DNA of 64,000 nucleotides from assembly GCA_035995185.1 (NCBI GenBank), contig DASYKT010000042.1:62001-126000 (forward strand), read 5' to 3'. Position numbers and translations under genes: made by a program. Within the stretch, counting starts at the first letter, position 1, and each line of letters starts with the position of its first letter. Under the pieces are notes generated by a model. That model ran no database searches. It worked only from the letters and a program-made list of their open reading frames with translations, and was not told the origin of the DNA. The stretch comes from DASYKT01 sp035995185. GTDB taxonomy: Bacteria; Acidobacteriota; Blastocatellia; Pyrinomonadales; Pyrinomonadaceae. Below, one piece after another: positions 35,979-45,370 of the stretch.

Positions 35979-37691
35979 TTAATATGCCACAGCGTCGGTA
36001 AACTGCAACCTCTCGCTCAGGTTTCTTAAAAGCATATTACCCGTTTTTTCCACCAAAATCGCCAAACTTTCACGTTTTAGCGCCGAAATAACGATGCATT
36101 CGGTGCCGGTTTCGACCTCGACGCGGTGCGTCAGGCCTTCGGCGTCGGCGGGCGGGAGCAGGTCGATCTTATTAAGCACGGTCAGACGCGGGATCTTATC
36201 GTATTCCAGATCGGCCAGGATCTTTTCCACCGAAGCGATCTGCGCCATGCAGCGCGGATTGGAAGCGTCCACGATATGTAGAAGCAGGTCGCTGTCGCTG
36301 ATCTCTTCGAGCGTGGCGCGAAAAGCGGCGACCAGCGTCGGCGGCAGATCGCGGATAAATCCGACCGTGTCGTTGATCACGACTTCCTGTTCATAGGGAA
36401 GACGCAATCTCCTGGAGGTCGGATCGAGCGTGGCGAACATCCGTTTTTCGGCGTGTACATGGCTCTGCGTCAGCGTGTTGAGCAACGTCGATTTTCCGGC
36501 GTTGGTGTAGCCGACCAGTGAAACGATAGGCACATTGCGGCGCTCGCGTTCTTTGCGGCGATTGCCGCGCTGGCGGCGCAGGTGTTCGATCTGTTCTTCC
36601 AGCCGCGCGATCTTATCACGTACGCGGCGGCGATCGGTTTCGAGTTTTGTTTCACCGGGGCCGCGCCCGCCGATGCCGCCCGCGAGGCGCGAGAAAGCCG
36701 AATCGTGACCGGCGATCAGCCGCGGCAGCATATATTTTAACTGCGCGAGCTCGACCTGAATTTTACCTTCGCGGCTCTGCGCGCGCTGGGCGAAAATATC
36801 TAGGATCAATTGGGGGCGGTCAATGACTTTCAGATCCGTGGCTTCGGATATCTCCCGGATCTGCGCCGGGGTCAATTCGCAATCGAAAACTATCAGGTCG
36901 GCGCCGACCTGCATCGCGCGCACCAGGAGGTCGGAAAGTTTTCCGCGGCCGATCACGGTTTTCGGGTCGAGGCTTTTCCGGCGCTGGATAATTTTATCGA
37001 GCACCATGACATCAGCCGAGGTCGCCAGTTCTTCCAGTTCGGACATCGATTCTTCGGCTTCTGAGATCGCGCTGAGCGAAACGCCGACGAGAATAACGCG
37101 TTCACGCGCCGTCTGGCGGTTGCGCGCGGTGCCGCGGTTGCGCGCCATTTCATTTTCCAGCGAATCGATCAGCGCGGGAAAATCCACGTCGAGGTGCGCC
37201 GGAATTTGCGGCGTCAAAAATTCGTATGGCTGAGAGGCTGAATCTGCCTCCAGCTTTTCCCCGGTCGCCGGCAGCAAGTGGGCTGAATGAACCAGGTTGG
37301 GCAAGCCGGTGTTTGCATCGACATCGATCGCCGCCATCAGGTCGAGCCGCAGCAGCGCCAAGTCGGTCAGATCGTCGCGCGTCAATTTTTCGCCGGAGAG
37401 ATGCGTGTGAATACACCGCAATCCGCGAAAGCGGTCGCTGCCCACACGGACGCGTTTAAAATCGGGCATAAAGATCTGCCTGGCGTCGCCCACCATTACA
37501 TATTCCACTTGCCCTTTGCGGTTGAGGAGCACACCGATCTGACGTCCGGTTTCGTGTGAAATTTCGGACATCTGGCGCGCGAGTTCGGGTGAAATTATCT
37601 GGTGCGGAGAAACGCGGCGTGAAGCGAGTTTTTCGATGCGGCGAAGTTGATTGTGTTTTAAGCCCTGGGTATATCCGTGAACGATACTAAT
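35979..37691 (-). CDS. hflX: Ribosome-associated GTPase HflX, probable ATT start
   Basis: About 570 residues. The G domain has GYTNAGKSTL, DTVGFIRDLPP and NKIDLL. The preceding HflX domain has VFDCELTPAQIREI, IDRPQLILDIFAQRA and QVELAQLKYMLPR. The first ATG (37571) leaves out about 40 residues that are clearly HflX sequence (GYTQGLKHNQLRRIEKLASRR, then SPELAR). That frame is open far upstream but contains no ATG, GTG or TTG. A GGAGG lies 6 bases before an ATT at 37691, which is therefore the likeliest start. HflX splits stalled ribosomes. It heads a leftward operon. Confidence 0.9.
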   Translation of the reverse strand: MSIVHGYTQGLKHNQLRRIEKLASRRVSPHQIISPELARQMSEISHETGRQIGVLLNRKGQVEYVMVGDARQIFMPDFKRVRVGSDRFRGLRCIHTHLSGEKLTRDDLTDLALLRLDLMAAIDVDANTGLPNLVHSAHLLPATGEKLEADSASQPYEFLTPQIPAHLDVDFPALIDSLENEMARNRGTARNRQTARERVILVGVSLSAISEAEESMSELEELATSADVMVLDKIIQRRKSLDPKTVIGRGKLSDLLVRAMQVGADLIVFDCELTPAQIREISEATDLKVIDRPQLILDIFAQRAQSREGKIQVELAQLKYMLPRLIAGHDSAFSRLAGGIGGRGPGETKLETDRRRVRDKIARLEEQIEHLRRQRGNRRKERERRNVPIVSLVGYTNAGKSTLLNTLTQSHVHAEKRMFATLDPTSRRLRLPYEQEVVINDTVGFIRDLPPTLVAAFRATLEEISDSDLLLHIVDASNPRCMAQIASVEKILADLEYDKIPRLTVLNKIDLLPPADAEGLTHRVEVETGTECIVISALKRESLAILVEKTGNMLLRNLSERLQFTDAVAY

Positions 37692-37737
37692 AATAAGCCT
37701 CCAAAAAACTCTGGCCCCAAATACTGACGATGTTAAA

Positions 37738-37748
37738 ATTATACCATA
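37738..37748 (-). promoter_or_regulatory. Extended -10 promoter of the hflX operon
   Basis: Read leftward, TGGTATAAT gives an extended -10 (TGnTATAAT). Transcription would start near 37731, about 40 bases before the GGAGG-ATT start region. No good -35 is seen, as usual for extended -10 promoters. Confidence 0.6.
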
Positions 37749-37855
37749 AGAAAGCTGGTCAATTTGAAAGGAAATGTCCCGATCGGCAACAGCAATTGGT
37801 TAGTGTGTTTCGGAGTTTATGGCTTTGTTTTCCTAACATTGGCGAAACAGGAATT

Positions 37856-37887
37856 TAACCACGAATTACACGAATCGCACGAATTGG
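37856..37887. repeat. CACGAA-family single array
   Basis: TTAACCACGAATTACACGAA followed by a third CACGAA unit. No inverted partner lies close by. Confidence 0.7.
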
Positions 37888-37980
37888 CTTGGTGTACCCA
37901 AAGCAGGATGCGGACGAATAGTTAAGAGCAGTTGAAGCATATCGTTAAACGGCGTAAGATTAAGGACTTAAGATTCCATT

Positions 37981-39000
37981 GTGAGTGAAGGCGCCAGATT
38001 AAAAAGAATTCATCCCGCGTACGCGCTACCGGGAGGGGAAGTAATACTGGACGGCGAGGGTTTTGAACCCGGCTCGGCGGACCCCGTCTGCCTGTTTGAA
38101 GGCCAGCCGGCGCACACTACCGGAGCATCTTCGCGCCGCCTTTTAGCGATCGTTCCCGAGGAAGGCCCGGATGGCAGCCTCGACGTGACGGTACAGGGAA
38201 GCGCTTCGTTAAAACTGACCGTCGGTAAAAGACTGGCCAGCGATATGCACATCGTGGCGAATCCCGCTTTTGACCCGACGGATGGCTCGCTTGTCCTGAC
38301 GCGCTCAGGCTCGCGCGGCCAACATCTTCCGGTCACGCTTTTTCGGCTCGAACCGGATGGTTATCTCGAAGAGGTCCCGGTTGATTTTATGAATCCGACC
38401 GGCGTCGCGTTTGCTAACAGCGGCCAGCTTTTTGTCACCAACCGCGCCGACGGGTTGGCCTGCCGGGTCAGCCGGACTGGCGAGGTCATTCCGTTCGCTT
38501 CAGGATTAGGGATCGCCACCGGGATCGCTTTTGATAAACAAAGCACGATGTATGTCGGCGACCGCTCGGGGATAATCTACCGCATAAAAAGTATCGACAG
38601 CACCGAAGTTTTTGCGCGGCTCGAACCCTCCGTTTCCGCTTATCACATCGCGTTTTCTCCGGCGGGCGATCTGTACGTGACCGCGCCGGGGCTTTCCAGT
38701 TATGACGGCGTCTGGCGGATAAATCCGTTGGGTGAGGTAAGCAGTTTTTTCCGCGGATTGGGGCGCCCGCAAGGGTTGGCTTTTGATACGGACGGCAATC
38801 TTTATGTTGCCGCCTGCCTGAGAGGGCGAAGAGGCATCGTGCGCATTTCATCCGACGGCAGCAGCGCCGAACTTTTTGTCGCGGGAATGAATGTGGTCGG
38901 CCTTTGTTTTAGCGCCGCCGGCGATATGATCGTCGCTACCTCCGAAGATGTTTTTAGCCTGCCGCTCGGTATCTACGGCACTCTGCTGGAGCGGGATTAA
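37981..39000 (+). CDS. TIG/IPT domain plus NHL/SMP-30-like beta-propeller protein
   Basis: 339 residues from a GTG (weak ribosome site). Residues about 8-80 form an IPT/TIG immunoglobulin-like domain (IHPAYALPGGEVILDGEGF). The rest has six or so propeller-blade repeats with hydrophobic-x-DxxGxLYV cores (GIAFDKQSTMYVGDRSG, IAFSPAGDLYVTAPG, LAFDTDGNLYVAAC). There is no signal peptide, so it is cytosolic unless exported atypically. Substrate and role are unknown; binding or lactonase-like functions are typical of related propellers. Confidence 0.8.
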   Translation: MSEGARLKRIHPAYALPGGEVILDGEGFEPGSADPVCLFEGQPAHTTGASSRRLLAIVPEEGPDGSLDVTVQGSASLKLTVGKRLASDMHIVANPAFDPTDGSLVLTRSGSRGQHLPVTLFRLEPDGYLEEVPVDFMNPTGVAFANSGQLFVTNRADGLACRVSRTGEVIPFASGLGIATGIAFDKQSTMYVGDRSGIIYRIKSIDSTEVFARLEPSVSAYHIAFSPAGDLYVTAPGLSSYDGVWRINPLGEVSSFFRGLGRPQGLAFDTDGNLYVAACLRGRRGIVRISSDGSSAELFVAGMNVVGLCFSAAGDMIVATSEDVFSLPLGIYGTLLERD

Positions 39001-39227
39001 AACTAAAATCGGCCAGCTGATCTACCTCAAGCTCCACTTGCGCCCGCTGCCTTAAAAGTTTTCAGTTTCTCATTCCTCTTAATAAAGATAATAAGAGCGG
39101 GCGCAAGCGGGCCCTTCCGGACCTGAGAGGTAATTATGTCCCGCTTTCTTCTTTATGAAGATTGTCACAAAAAGCCCGCCTGTGGTGTTCTCTTATAAAC
39201 ACCTCAAAAAAAAGGAGAACAATTTTA

Positions 39228-40274
39228 ATGAAAAGCCTTCAGATGTGGGGAAGATACAGCGCAAGGCAGGCAAAGTCGCTGCTTTTAGCCTTGCCGGTTC
39301 TATTTTTGGCGATATTGATATCCGGCGACGGTTACCTGGTAAACGCGCAATCCTCAAAGCGGGACCAACCCTGGACCGGCAGCGTGATCGACGGCCAGTG
39401 GTTTGCCGAGGTCAGCACCAAAAATCCTGGCAAGATGTATTTTTCATTCCAGCGCCGCAGCGACAAAGACGGTGAACATTACAATATGATGTCCAGCCGG
39501 GATATGGCGCTCGGTGAATTTCAGGGCTTGCCGGCGGATGTTGCGTCCGCGCCAAAGACGACCATTAATTTCAGCATCGTTCGCGAAGCCGGGACCTTTC
39601 AATGCGAAGGCGTTTTTAACGAAGGAAAAGGCGTCGGTTTCTGGACGCTTACGCCGAATCCGAAATTTATCTCGGCTATGCGCGAGCGCGGTTACGACAA
39701 CCTGACCGAGCAAAATCTGCTCAGCGCCGCGATGAATAACATCACCGCGAAATTCTCAGACGATCTGAAAAGCGCGGGATATGGCGGGCTCACTTTTGAA
39801 CAGCTTCGCCGCTCCGCCACGCACGACCTGACGCCGCAGTATATTCGTGAGCTGAAATCGGCAGGGTACGAAAACCTGACCCTCGAAGAACTCGTCCGCG
39901 CGCGCAATCACGATATCGATACGGCATATTTGCGTGAAGTAAAAGCGATGGGTTTTGAGCGCCAGACGTTGGATGCGGTGATCAGGATGCGCAATCATGA
40001 CATCTCCCCGGCGTTTATCAGCGAGATGAAGTCGGCGGGGTTTGAAAACCTGACGATCGAAAATCTCATCCGCTTAAAGAACCACGACGTCTCGCCGGCC
40101 TTTGTCAGCGAGATCAAAGCCGAAGGTTATGCGGATATTTCTCCGGACATGGCCATCCGTTTGAAAAATCACGATGTCAATCGCGATTTCATCCGCCGCG
40201 CCAGGGCGCAGGGATATACGAACGTGTCGCTGGATGAAATGATCCGGCTTCGCAATAGAGAAGTGGTCAAATAA
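39228..40274 (+). CDS. Exported protein with a 29-residue tandem repeat
   Basis: 348 residues from the ATG at 39228, which follows AAGGAG and begins a signal peptide (LLLALPVLFLAILISGDGYLVNAQ). A beta-type domain (about 40-140) is followed by seven repeats of about 29 residues with the consensus GYxNLTxExLIRxRNHDIxPxFI, each ending in K(S/A)xG. Examples are YENLTLEEL, FENLTIENLIRLKNHDVSP and YTNVSLDEMIR. The repeats are helical and probably form a solenoid. Similar repeats occur behind peptidase or sensor domains elsewhere, but the function is unknown. Confidence 0.8.
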   Translation: MKSLQMWGRYSARQAKSLLLALPVLFLAILISGDGYLVNAQSSKRDQPWTGSVIDGQWFAEVSTKNPGKMYFSFQRRSDKDGEHYNMMSSRDMALGEFQGLPADVASAPKTTINFSIVREAGTFQCEGVFNEGKGVGFWTLTPNPKFISAMRERGYDNLTEQNLLSAAMNNITAKFSDDLKSAGYGGLTFEQLRRSATHDLTPQYIRELKSAGYENLTLEELVRARNHDIDTAYLREVKAMGFERQTLDAVIRMRNHDISPAFISEMKSAGFENLTIENLIRLKNHDVSPAFVSEIKAEGYADISPDMAIRLKNHDVNRDFIRRARAQGYTNVSLDEMIRLRNREVVK

Positions 40275-40299
40275 CCAGAAGTTATTACATTTGTAGTGA

Positions 40300-40440
40300 A
40301 TTATATAGCCCCGGGCTTTAGCCCGGGGTTTGTTTTTCATCTATGTTTTGAACGGGCGGCAAAAGACATTTTTTGTCTTTTGCCGCCCGTTCAATTAGAT
40401 ACCATCGTGCCAGTAACCCCGAGCTAAAGCACGGGGCTAA
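40300..40440. repeat. Nested palindrome cluster; central hairpin likely a bidirectional terminator
   Basis: An outer pair (AGCCCCGGGCTTTAGCCCGGGG and CCCCGAGCTAAAGCACGGGGCT) brackets a perfect 21-bp stem at 40348-40368 / 40374-40394 (TTGAACGGGCGGCAAAAGAC, 5-base T-rich loop, complement). It lies between the convergent 39228 and 40491 genes. Confidence 0.75.
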
Positions 40441-40472
40441 AAAAGAAAGAGGGGCAAAAGCCCCTCTTAATT
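40441..40472 (-). terminator. Terminator of the S8 protease gene
   Basis: Read leftward, AGAGGGGC-TTTT-GCCCCTCT is followed by TTCTTTTTT, 20 or so bases after the stop at 40491. Confidence 0.8.
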
Positions 40473-40490
40473 TATGCGAAATAGATCGCG

Positions 40491-43400
40491 TTATTGAACC
40501 GACACGTCATCCACACGGAACGAAGAGATCAAAGAGACGTCTGTCGTGCCGCGGAAATGTACCCGGACGGTCTGGCCTGCCCAACTCGCCAGGCTGTACG
40601 GCCCGCGCTGCAGGTAAACACCCGCCGTCTGCTTGTTCAGATTGCTGAACGTAGCAAGCGTGCCCAGCAGCCCGCCGGAAGTGTTGCGCACTTCGACGAA
40701 CATCTGGTCGTATTGGATGGTGGTCGTCGTTTCATCCGAAGTGACGTTCAGCCAGAATGTTAAATTCTTGCCGGTGCATCCCGCCGGAATGGTGATGGTC
40801 TGGTACTCATTGTGATTAGTAGCGTTGTTCACACCGCCGAGGATCGAGTAGCCGATTCCCGAATGCGGGTAAGCACCCGTACTCCAGGTCGCGCCGCTCA
40901 ACACCCACGGGGCCGAACTGCCTTCGAAACCGCCATTGGTTATAAGCTGCGTACCGCAGCCGCCGCCGACCGGATTAACGGTCAGCGTTATCGGCACCGA
41001 TACAGGAGTATTTGTCGCTCCCGCAGCGCTGACGGAAATTGCCCCGTTATAGGTTCCGGCAACAAGTCCCGCAATGTTCACCGATACATTCGGCGAAGAC
41101 GGAGCAGTGCCGCTCGTCGGAGCGATGCTCAGCCACGGCTGGTTGCTGCTGGCCGTCCAGTTAAGCGTGCCGCCGCCGGTGTTGCTGATGTTCAAGGCCT
41201 GGCTCGCCGGATTTGAGCCGCCGGCCGTGGCCGAAAAACTCATACTCGACGGGCTGACACCGATGGTCGGCGAAGCGCCGCCGCCGGTGGTCGCATTGTA
41301 AACAACCAGTGCGAAATCCTGGTCGGTCGCATCGGCATTTCCCGGTACGCCGTCGCCCGCGATGTTGGTCGCGCGCACGGTCACCGTAAAGCTGCCGCTG
41401 GTTCCGGCCGGAAGGAACACCGATTCCACGTTGTTGCGAATATCGGCCGAGCCGCCGCTGGCGGAATTGGCGCCGCTGAACACGTTGCCGCGATAGGTGG
41501 TAGCTCCGACAGTAACTTCGAGATCGAGGTTATTGACGTAAGGAGCGCCTGTCGTCGGGCCCGGAGCATCCGACCAAGCCAGCGTGATGCGGAGAGGTTT
41601 GCCGGTATCGGAAACCGTTCCGTTGGTCACGTAGGTATTTCCGGTGGCTCCCAGTACCTGCGTCTGGTCTACGAGAATGCGGCTGCTGCCGTCAAACGCG
41701 CGTCCCAAATTCATAAGTCCCATACCCTGGCTGTTCGAGGGCAGATTGCCGCCCGCGCCGGTGCCGTTCATGTAAGACGCCGAACTCATCAAAACGGCCT
41801 TCGCCATAGCCGGGCTGGGTGTGCTGATAGACTTGTTGATGAAGTCCTGGAATACCAGCGCCATGCCGCCGGCGATCGCCGGACAGGAGTGCGAAGTTCC
41901 GCTCGACCAGCCATAGAGTGTTTGCCCGGCCGGCCAGTATTGGTTACAAACGCTCGCGCCGTTGTAACTCGCCTGCGGAATACCGGCTTCGATGTGCGTG
42001 CCGGGCGCCGTCAGATCGGGTTTGATGCGTCCGTCACCGCCGGCGGAATTGACCGGGCCGCGCGACGAAAAGTTGATGATATCGTTCGCGCTGTCTGCAC
42101 CGGTGTTGCCAACGGCACAGCCATCGGTTCCGGTCATGCGAACGTTTTCGCCGGCCGCGGCCGTGATCACGTTCTTGGCGGTTGCGGGCGAGCTGACGGT
42201 GTTAGAACCCGAACCGTCATTACCAGCCGCAAATACCACGATCATCTGCTGATTGCCCGCGGTTCCGGTTTGCGCATCGCGGACGATACGATCGTATTCC
42301 TGGGCCTGCGCGTTATATTTCTTGGCCGCAGCCCCGGTATAACCCCATGAGTTGCTGGAAATACGTCCGGTATTGCTGTAAGACGTACTTTCCCAGGCGG
42401 TCGAGGTCGAACTTCCGGCGCCGAAAATGGCGGTCAGGCCAACTCTGGCAAAGGGTGCGATACCCAAACCGTAGTTGTAGCCGCCCGCATCTTCCACCGC
42501 CGAACCGGTTCCGCTATTGAATCCGCCGACGATGTGCGAGTTCAAAAATCCGTGTCCTTCCTGAGTGCCGGCTTGTCCGGTCGCATTGTTCTGGAAAGCC
42601 ACACGAGCGGCCGGAAGGTCCGGATGCTGCGAAGCGCCGGTCAGCGTATAGGCATCATCAGCCACGTTGACGGCGAAAGAGCCGAACTGCGAACTGTTGA
42701 AACCTTTGCTGGCCAAAAATGCCAGGTAGCCCGGGCCGCTGGGAACGTTTCCGGTCAAATTGCCGGCCACGATCTGGCCCTGCGCTTCGTCAAGTTTTTC
42801 GCGCGCGGTTCTTTCTTCGATGTTGAAAACATCATCCATCGAAGCGATATTGCTTAATTGTGCGATGGGCACTCTGATGGCCACATTGCGGTAATTCAAA
42901 ACTGCATTGTCGCTGACAAATTCTTCGGCGAGCGACTTCAAAGCCGCGACGGTTTTGTCAGCCGAACGGCCGCCTATGACCTGTACCGTGACGTTGACGG
43001 ATTCGCCCGGTCTCGCCTCGCGTGCTTCCTGAATTTCCGGAGAGAGGCGGAAAGCCGGTTCGTAATCACCCACGTACTGTACGACGCGGTCATTTTTCAA
43101 TTCGGCCAAGCGGGCAGCCGCTTTGTCATTGCTGCGTACGATGTACGCATTGTTGGGAACATAGGTAACGATCTCGCTGCCGGTGCCGCGCAGGTTATCG
43201 AGCCATTCGTCTTTAATAGGTCCGACAAACTGCACGATATAAAGCCCGTGGCCCGCGGCGCTATTTCCGGCCAGCGCGTCGGCCATTTTGGTCTGGCGCA
43301 GGTCGGCGGGAACGCGGTCAAGCTCGCCCGTTTTATTACCGGTATTAAGCGTATAACCGTTAAGAGGGATCTGATCTAATTCGTCCTGAAAAGTGATGCC

Positions 43401-43694
43401 GGAGCTAAGAAGGGCATCGCGTCCGCCGGCGTTTATCTCATCGGCGATTATCATTTTAAAGCTGCCGTAATCGACCTCGTCAATGACAGCGTTTCGGCCA
43501 CGCAAAGCCTCATACACAGGCTGTTCTTCTGACCTGATGAACATTTTGTGGAGAGTATCTCTGCCAGTTGGGGAATTAATTTCAGTTTCAGCGGCGGCAA
43601 CACTGGTGCTGCTATCGGCCGAACGGAGGAAGGCGACGGTGCCTCCGATGGCTGCCACTAAAATTAAGAGAGACAAAAGAATTGTTCGTTTCAC
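40491..43694 (-). CDS. Secreted S8 (subtilisin-like) serine protease with BACON domain
   Basis: 1067 residues from the GTG at 43694, with AAGGAAG upstream. A signal segment (TILLSLLILVAAIGGTVAFL) is followed by a long N-terminal region to about residue 330. The catalytic core has Asp probably in VNVADDAY, His in EGHGFLNSHIVGG, the oxyanion Asn in FAAGNDGSG and Ser in GTSHSCPAIAGG. It is followed by a beta-sandwich, a BACON domain (about 820-910: PTIGVSPSSMSFSA, QPWLSIAP) and a C-terminal jelly-roll module (NGGFEGS...FRVDDVSVQ). It should be an extracellular or surface endopeptidase. The BACON and jelly-roll parts may bind mucin-like or carbohydrate ligands. Confidence 0.9.
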   Translation of the reverse strand: MKRTILLSLLILVAAIGGTVAFLRSADSSTSVAAAETEINSPTGRDTLHKMFIRSEEQPVYEALRGRNAVIDEVDYGSFKMIIADEINAGGRDALLSSGITFQDELDQIPLNGYTLNTGNKTGELDRVPADLRQTKMADALAGNSAAGHGLYIVQFVGPIKDEWLDNLRGTGSEIVTYVPNNAYIVRSNDKAAARLAELKNDRVVQYVGDYEPAFRLSPEIQEAREARPGESVNVTVQVIGGRSADKTVAALKSLAEEFVSDNAVLNYRNVAIRVPIAQLSNIASMDDVFNIEERTAREKLDEAQGQIVAGNLTGNVPSGPGYLAFLASKGFNSSQFGSFAVNVADDAYTLTGASQHPDLPAARVAFQNNATGQAGTQEGHGFLNSHIVGGFNSGTGSAVEDAGGYNYGLGIAPFARVGLTAIFGAGSSTSTAWESTSYSNTGRISSNSWGYTGAAAKKYNAQAQEYDRIVRDAQTGTAGNQQMIVVFAAGNDGSGSNTVSSPATAKNVITAAAGENVRMTGTDGCAVGNTGADSANDIINFSSRGPVNSAGGDGRIKPDLTAPGTHIEAGIPQASYNGASVCNQYWPAGQTLYGWSSGTSHSCPAIAGGMALVFQDFINKSISTPSPAMAKAVLMSSASYMNGTGAGGNLPSNSQGMGLMNLGRAFDGSSRILVDQTQVLGATGNTYVTNGTVSDTGKPLRITLAWSDAPGPTTGAPYVNNLDLEVTVGATTYRGNVFSGANSASGGSADIRNNVESVFLPAGTSGSFTVTVRATNIAGDGVPGNADATDQDFALVVYNATTGGGASPTIGVSPSSMSFSATAGGSNPASQALNISNTGGGTLNWTASSNQPWLSIAPTSGTAPSSPNVSVNIAGLVAGTYNGAISVSAAGATNTPVSVPITLTVNPVGGGCGTQLITNGGFEGSSAPWVLSGATWSTGAYPHSGIGYSILGGVNNATNHNEYQTITIPAGCTGKNLTFWLNVTSDETTTTIQYDQMFVEVRNTSGGLLGTLATFSNLNKQTAGVYLQRGPYSLASWAGQTVRVHFRGTTDVSLISSFRVDDVSVQ

Positions 43695-43769
43695 TTCATA
43701 CTTCCTTTCTTTACTTTCGAGAATATGCGGTTTTTCCGCCAGTCCATAAGCCAGCGCCCCGTCAGGCAC

Positions 43770-44027
43770 TGAGGATTATGCCGAATGAAAAATATATAAA
43801 ATATGGGAATATCCGCAGGGTTTCCTCAAAAGTATAAAAAAGTAAAACTACCGTTTTACGCATTAAAAAATGATTAACAAACTAGTATCGAAGCTATCAC
43901 ATTCGCTGATGGGATGTAAAACGGGTATTTGTAGAAAAATTAGGGATATGGATAGTTTTTAAGATCGGCCTTATTTTTGAAAGGTTTAGGGTTATTTGGG
44001 AGCTTGCAAAAGTTATTGCCTGAAAAA
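43770..44027. other. Spacer upstream of the S8 protease gene
   Basis: AT-rich, without gene or repeat family member that I can see. It should contain the leftward promoter of the S8 protease gene. Confidence 0.4.
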
Positions 44028-44030
44028 CAA

Positions 44031-44060
44031 AAGCAGGAAATGTAAAGACATTTCCTGCTT
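44031..44060 (-). terminator. Terminator of the M48 protease gene
   Basis: Read leftward, AAGCAGGAAATG-TCTTTA-CATTTCCTGCTT is followed by TTGTTTTT, 26 bases after the stop at 44087. Confidence 0.85.
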
Positions 44061-44086
44061 GATAAATGAACGAGATCGTTCTTAAA

Positions 44087-45256
44087 TTACGGTTTCTTTT
44101 CCGGTGCCGGCTCTTCGCTGGCGGGTTTATCTTCCGAGCCTCTCTTCAAGGTCGGAGGAGCGTCTTTCGGAGCGTCGCCTTCTTCCGGGTCGGGTGAGCG
44201 GCGCTTCAAAGTCGGACGCGTATTTCCGTTCTCATCCAGATCGATGGTCGCCGAGGCGCGGGCGTTGGAAAGTCTCAGCAAGCGGGCTTTTACCCGTTGA
44301 AATTCAGAACTGCTGATGACATATTCGTCCCGTTCCGGAAACCTTGAGATCAGGCCCAAAGTATTTTCGCGGCGATCGACCGGCTGCGGGTGAGTTGCGA
44401 AAAGTTTTAAGAGAGCGCTGGGTTTCTTTTTATTCTGGGCGGCCAGCTTTTCAAACATCGTCGCCATTGCGGTCGGGTCGTAACCGGCGGCATACATATA
44501 TTGCACGCCCAGACGGTCGGCTTCACCTTCGGAACCGCGGCTGAATTTCAGGAACGCCAGTCCCTGCAGGATACCGCCGCCGTTTTGCAGAATGGTGCTG
44601 GCGATCGGCCCGCCAAAGATCATACCGGCCAACATACCGTAGCCAAGCAGCTGATTTTTGCCCGCGTTTTCTACCGCATGACGGGCGGCAACGTGCGCAA
44701 TTTCGTGCGCCATCACGCCCGCGACCTCGGCTTCGTTGTCCGCGGCCAGGATCAAACCTTTATTGACAAAGAAAAATCCGCCCGGAAGCGCAAAAGCGTT
44801 GATCTCGTCTGAGTCGATGACCTTGATAGTGAAAGGCACTTTGGCGTCAGAGTGGAGCACCAGGTTCTGGCCGACGCGGTTGATATACTCAGTGACGATC
44901 GGATCGTCGACGAACTTGGCTTCCTGTTCGACCTGCATCGCCAACTGGCGCCCGAGCGATATCTCTTTTTCCTGAGAGCCGCCTAACCAGCCGACAAAAC
45001 CCTTGTTGATATTGCGCTTGCCGATCATCGCCGGATTCTCATTAGGATCCAACGGGCGATTCGGATTATTTTGCTGGGCAGTCTGCGCCGGAGTCGCTTC
45101 CTGCTTCTGATCTTTTGATTTTTTATCCTCTTTGGCTTTGGCGGGCGTGGTCTTCGTAGTGGTTTGAGCGAATGCGCTCAAAGTACCAAACGTGCCCATC
45201 CACATCGCAAGCAGCAGAAAAGATGCACAAACTTTACTATAAACCCTTTTACGCAT
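44087..45256 (-). CDS. M48 family periplasmic metalloprotease
   Basis: 389 residues from the ATG at 45256, behind AGAGGT. It begins a signal peptide (VCASFLLLAMWMGTFGTLSAFAQ). A low-complexity Lys/Thr/Gln linker leads to the peptidase. The zinc motif is in MAHEIAHVAARH (HExxH) and the third ligand Glu in GSEGEADRLGVQYM. The C-terminus is a charged, proline-rich tail. It resembles BepA/LoiP-type exported M48 proteases that survey outer-membrane proteins, without their TPR part, so a periplasmic quality-control role is likely. A long palindrome separates it from purA. Confidence 0.9.
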   Translation of the reverse strand: MRKRVYSKVCASFLLLAMWMGTFGTLSAFAQTTTKTTPAKAKEDKKSKDQKQEATPAQTAQQNNPNRPLDPNENPAMIGKRNINKGFVGWLGGSQEKEISLGRQLAMQVEQEAKFVDDPIVTEYINRVGQNLVLHSDAKVPFTIKVIDSDEINAFALPGGFFFVNKGLILAADNEAEVAGVMAHEIAHVAARHAVENAGKNQLLGYGMLAGMIFGGPIASTILQNGGGILQGLAFLKFSRGSEGEADRLGVQYMYAAGYDPTAMATMFEKLAAQNKKKPSALLKLFATHPQPVDRRENTLGLISRFPERDEYVISSSEFQRVKARLLRLSNARASATIDLDENGNTRPTLKRRSPDPEEGDAPKDAPPTLKRGSEDKPASEEPAPEKKP

Positions 45257-45370
45257 TAGATTTACCTCTTTGAAGCTTTTGTCGGCCGTATTCATTAAAA
45301 AAACATTCTCGAATAAGATAAATTTAAGATGCACAAAGTGTGCAATTAGTTTATTAAGTATAGCAAAAAA

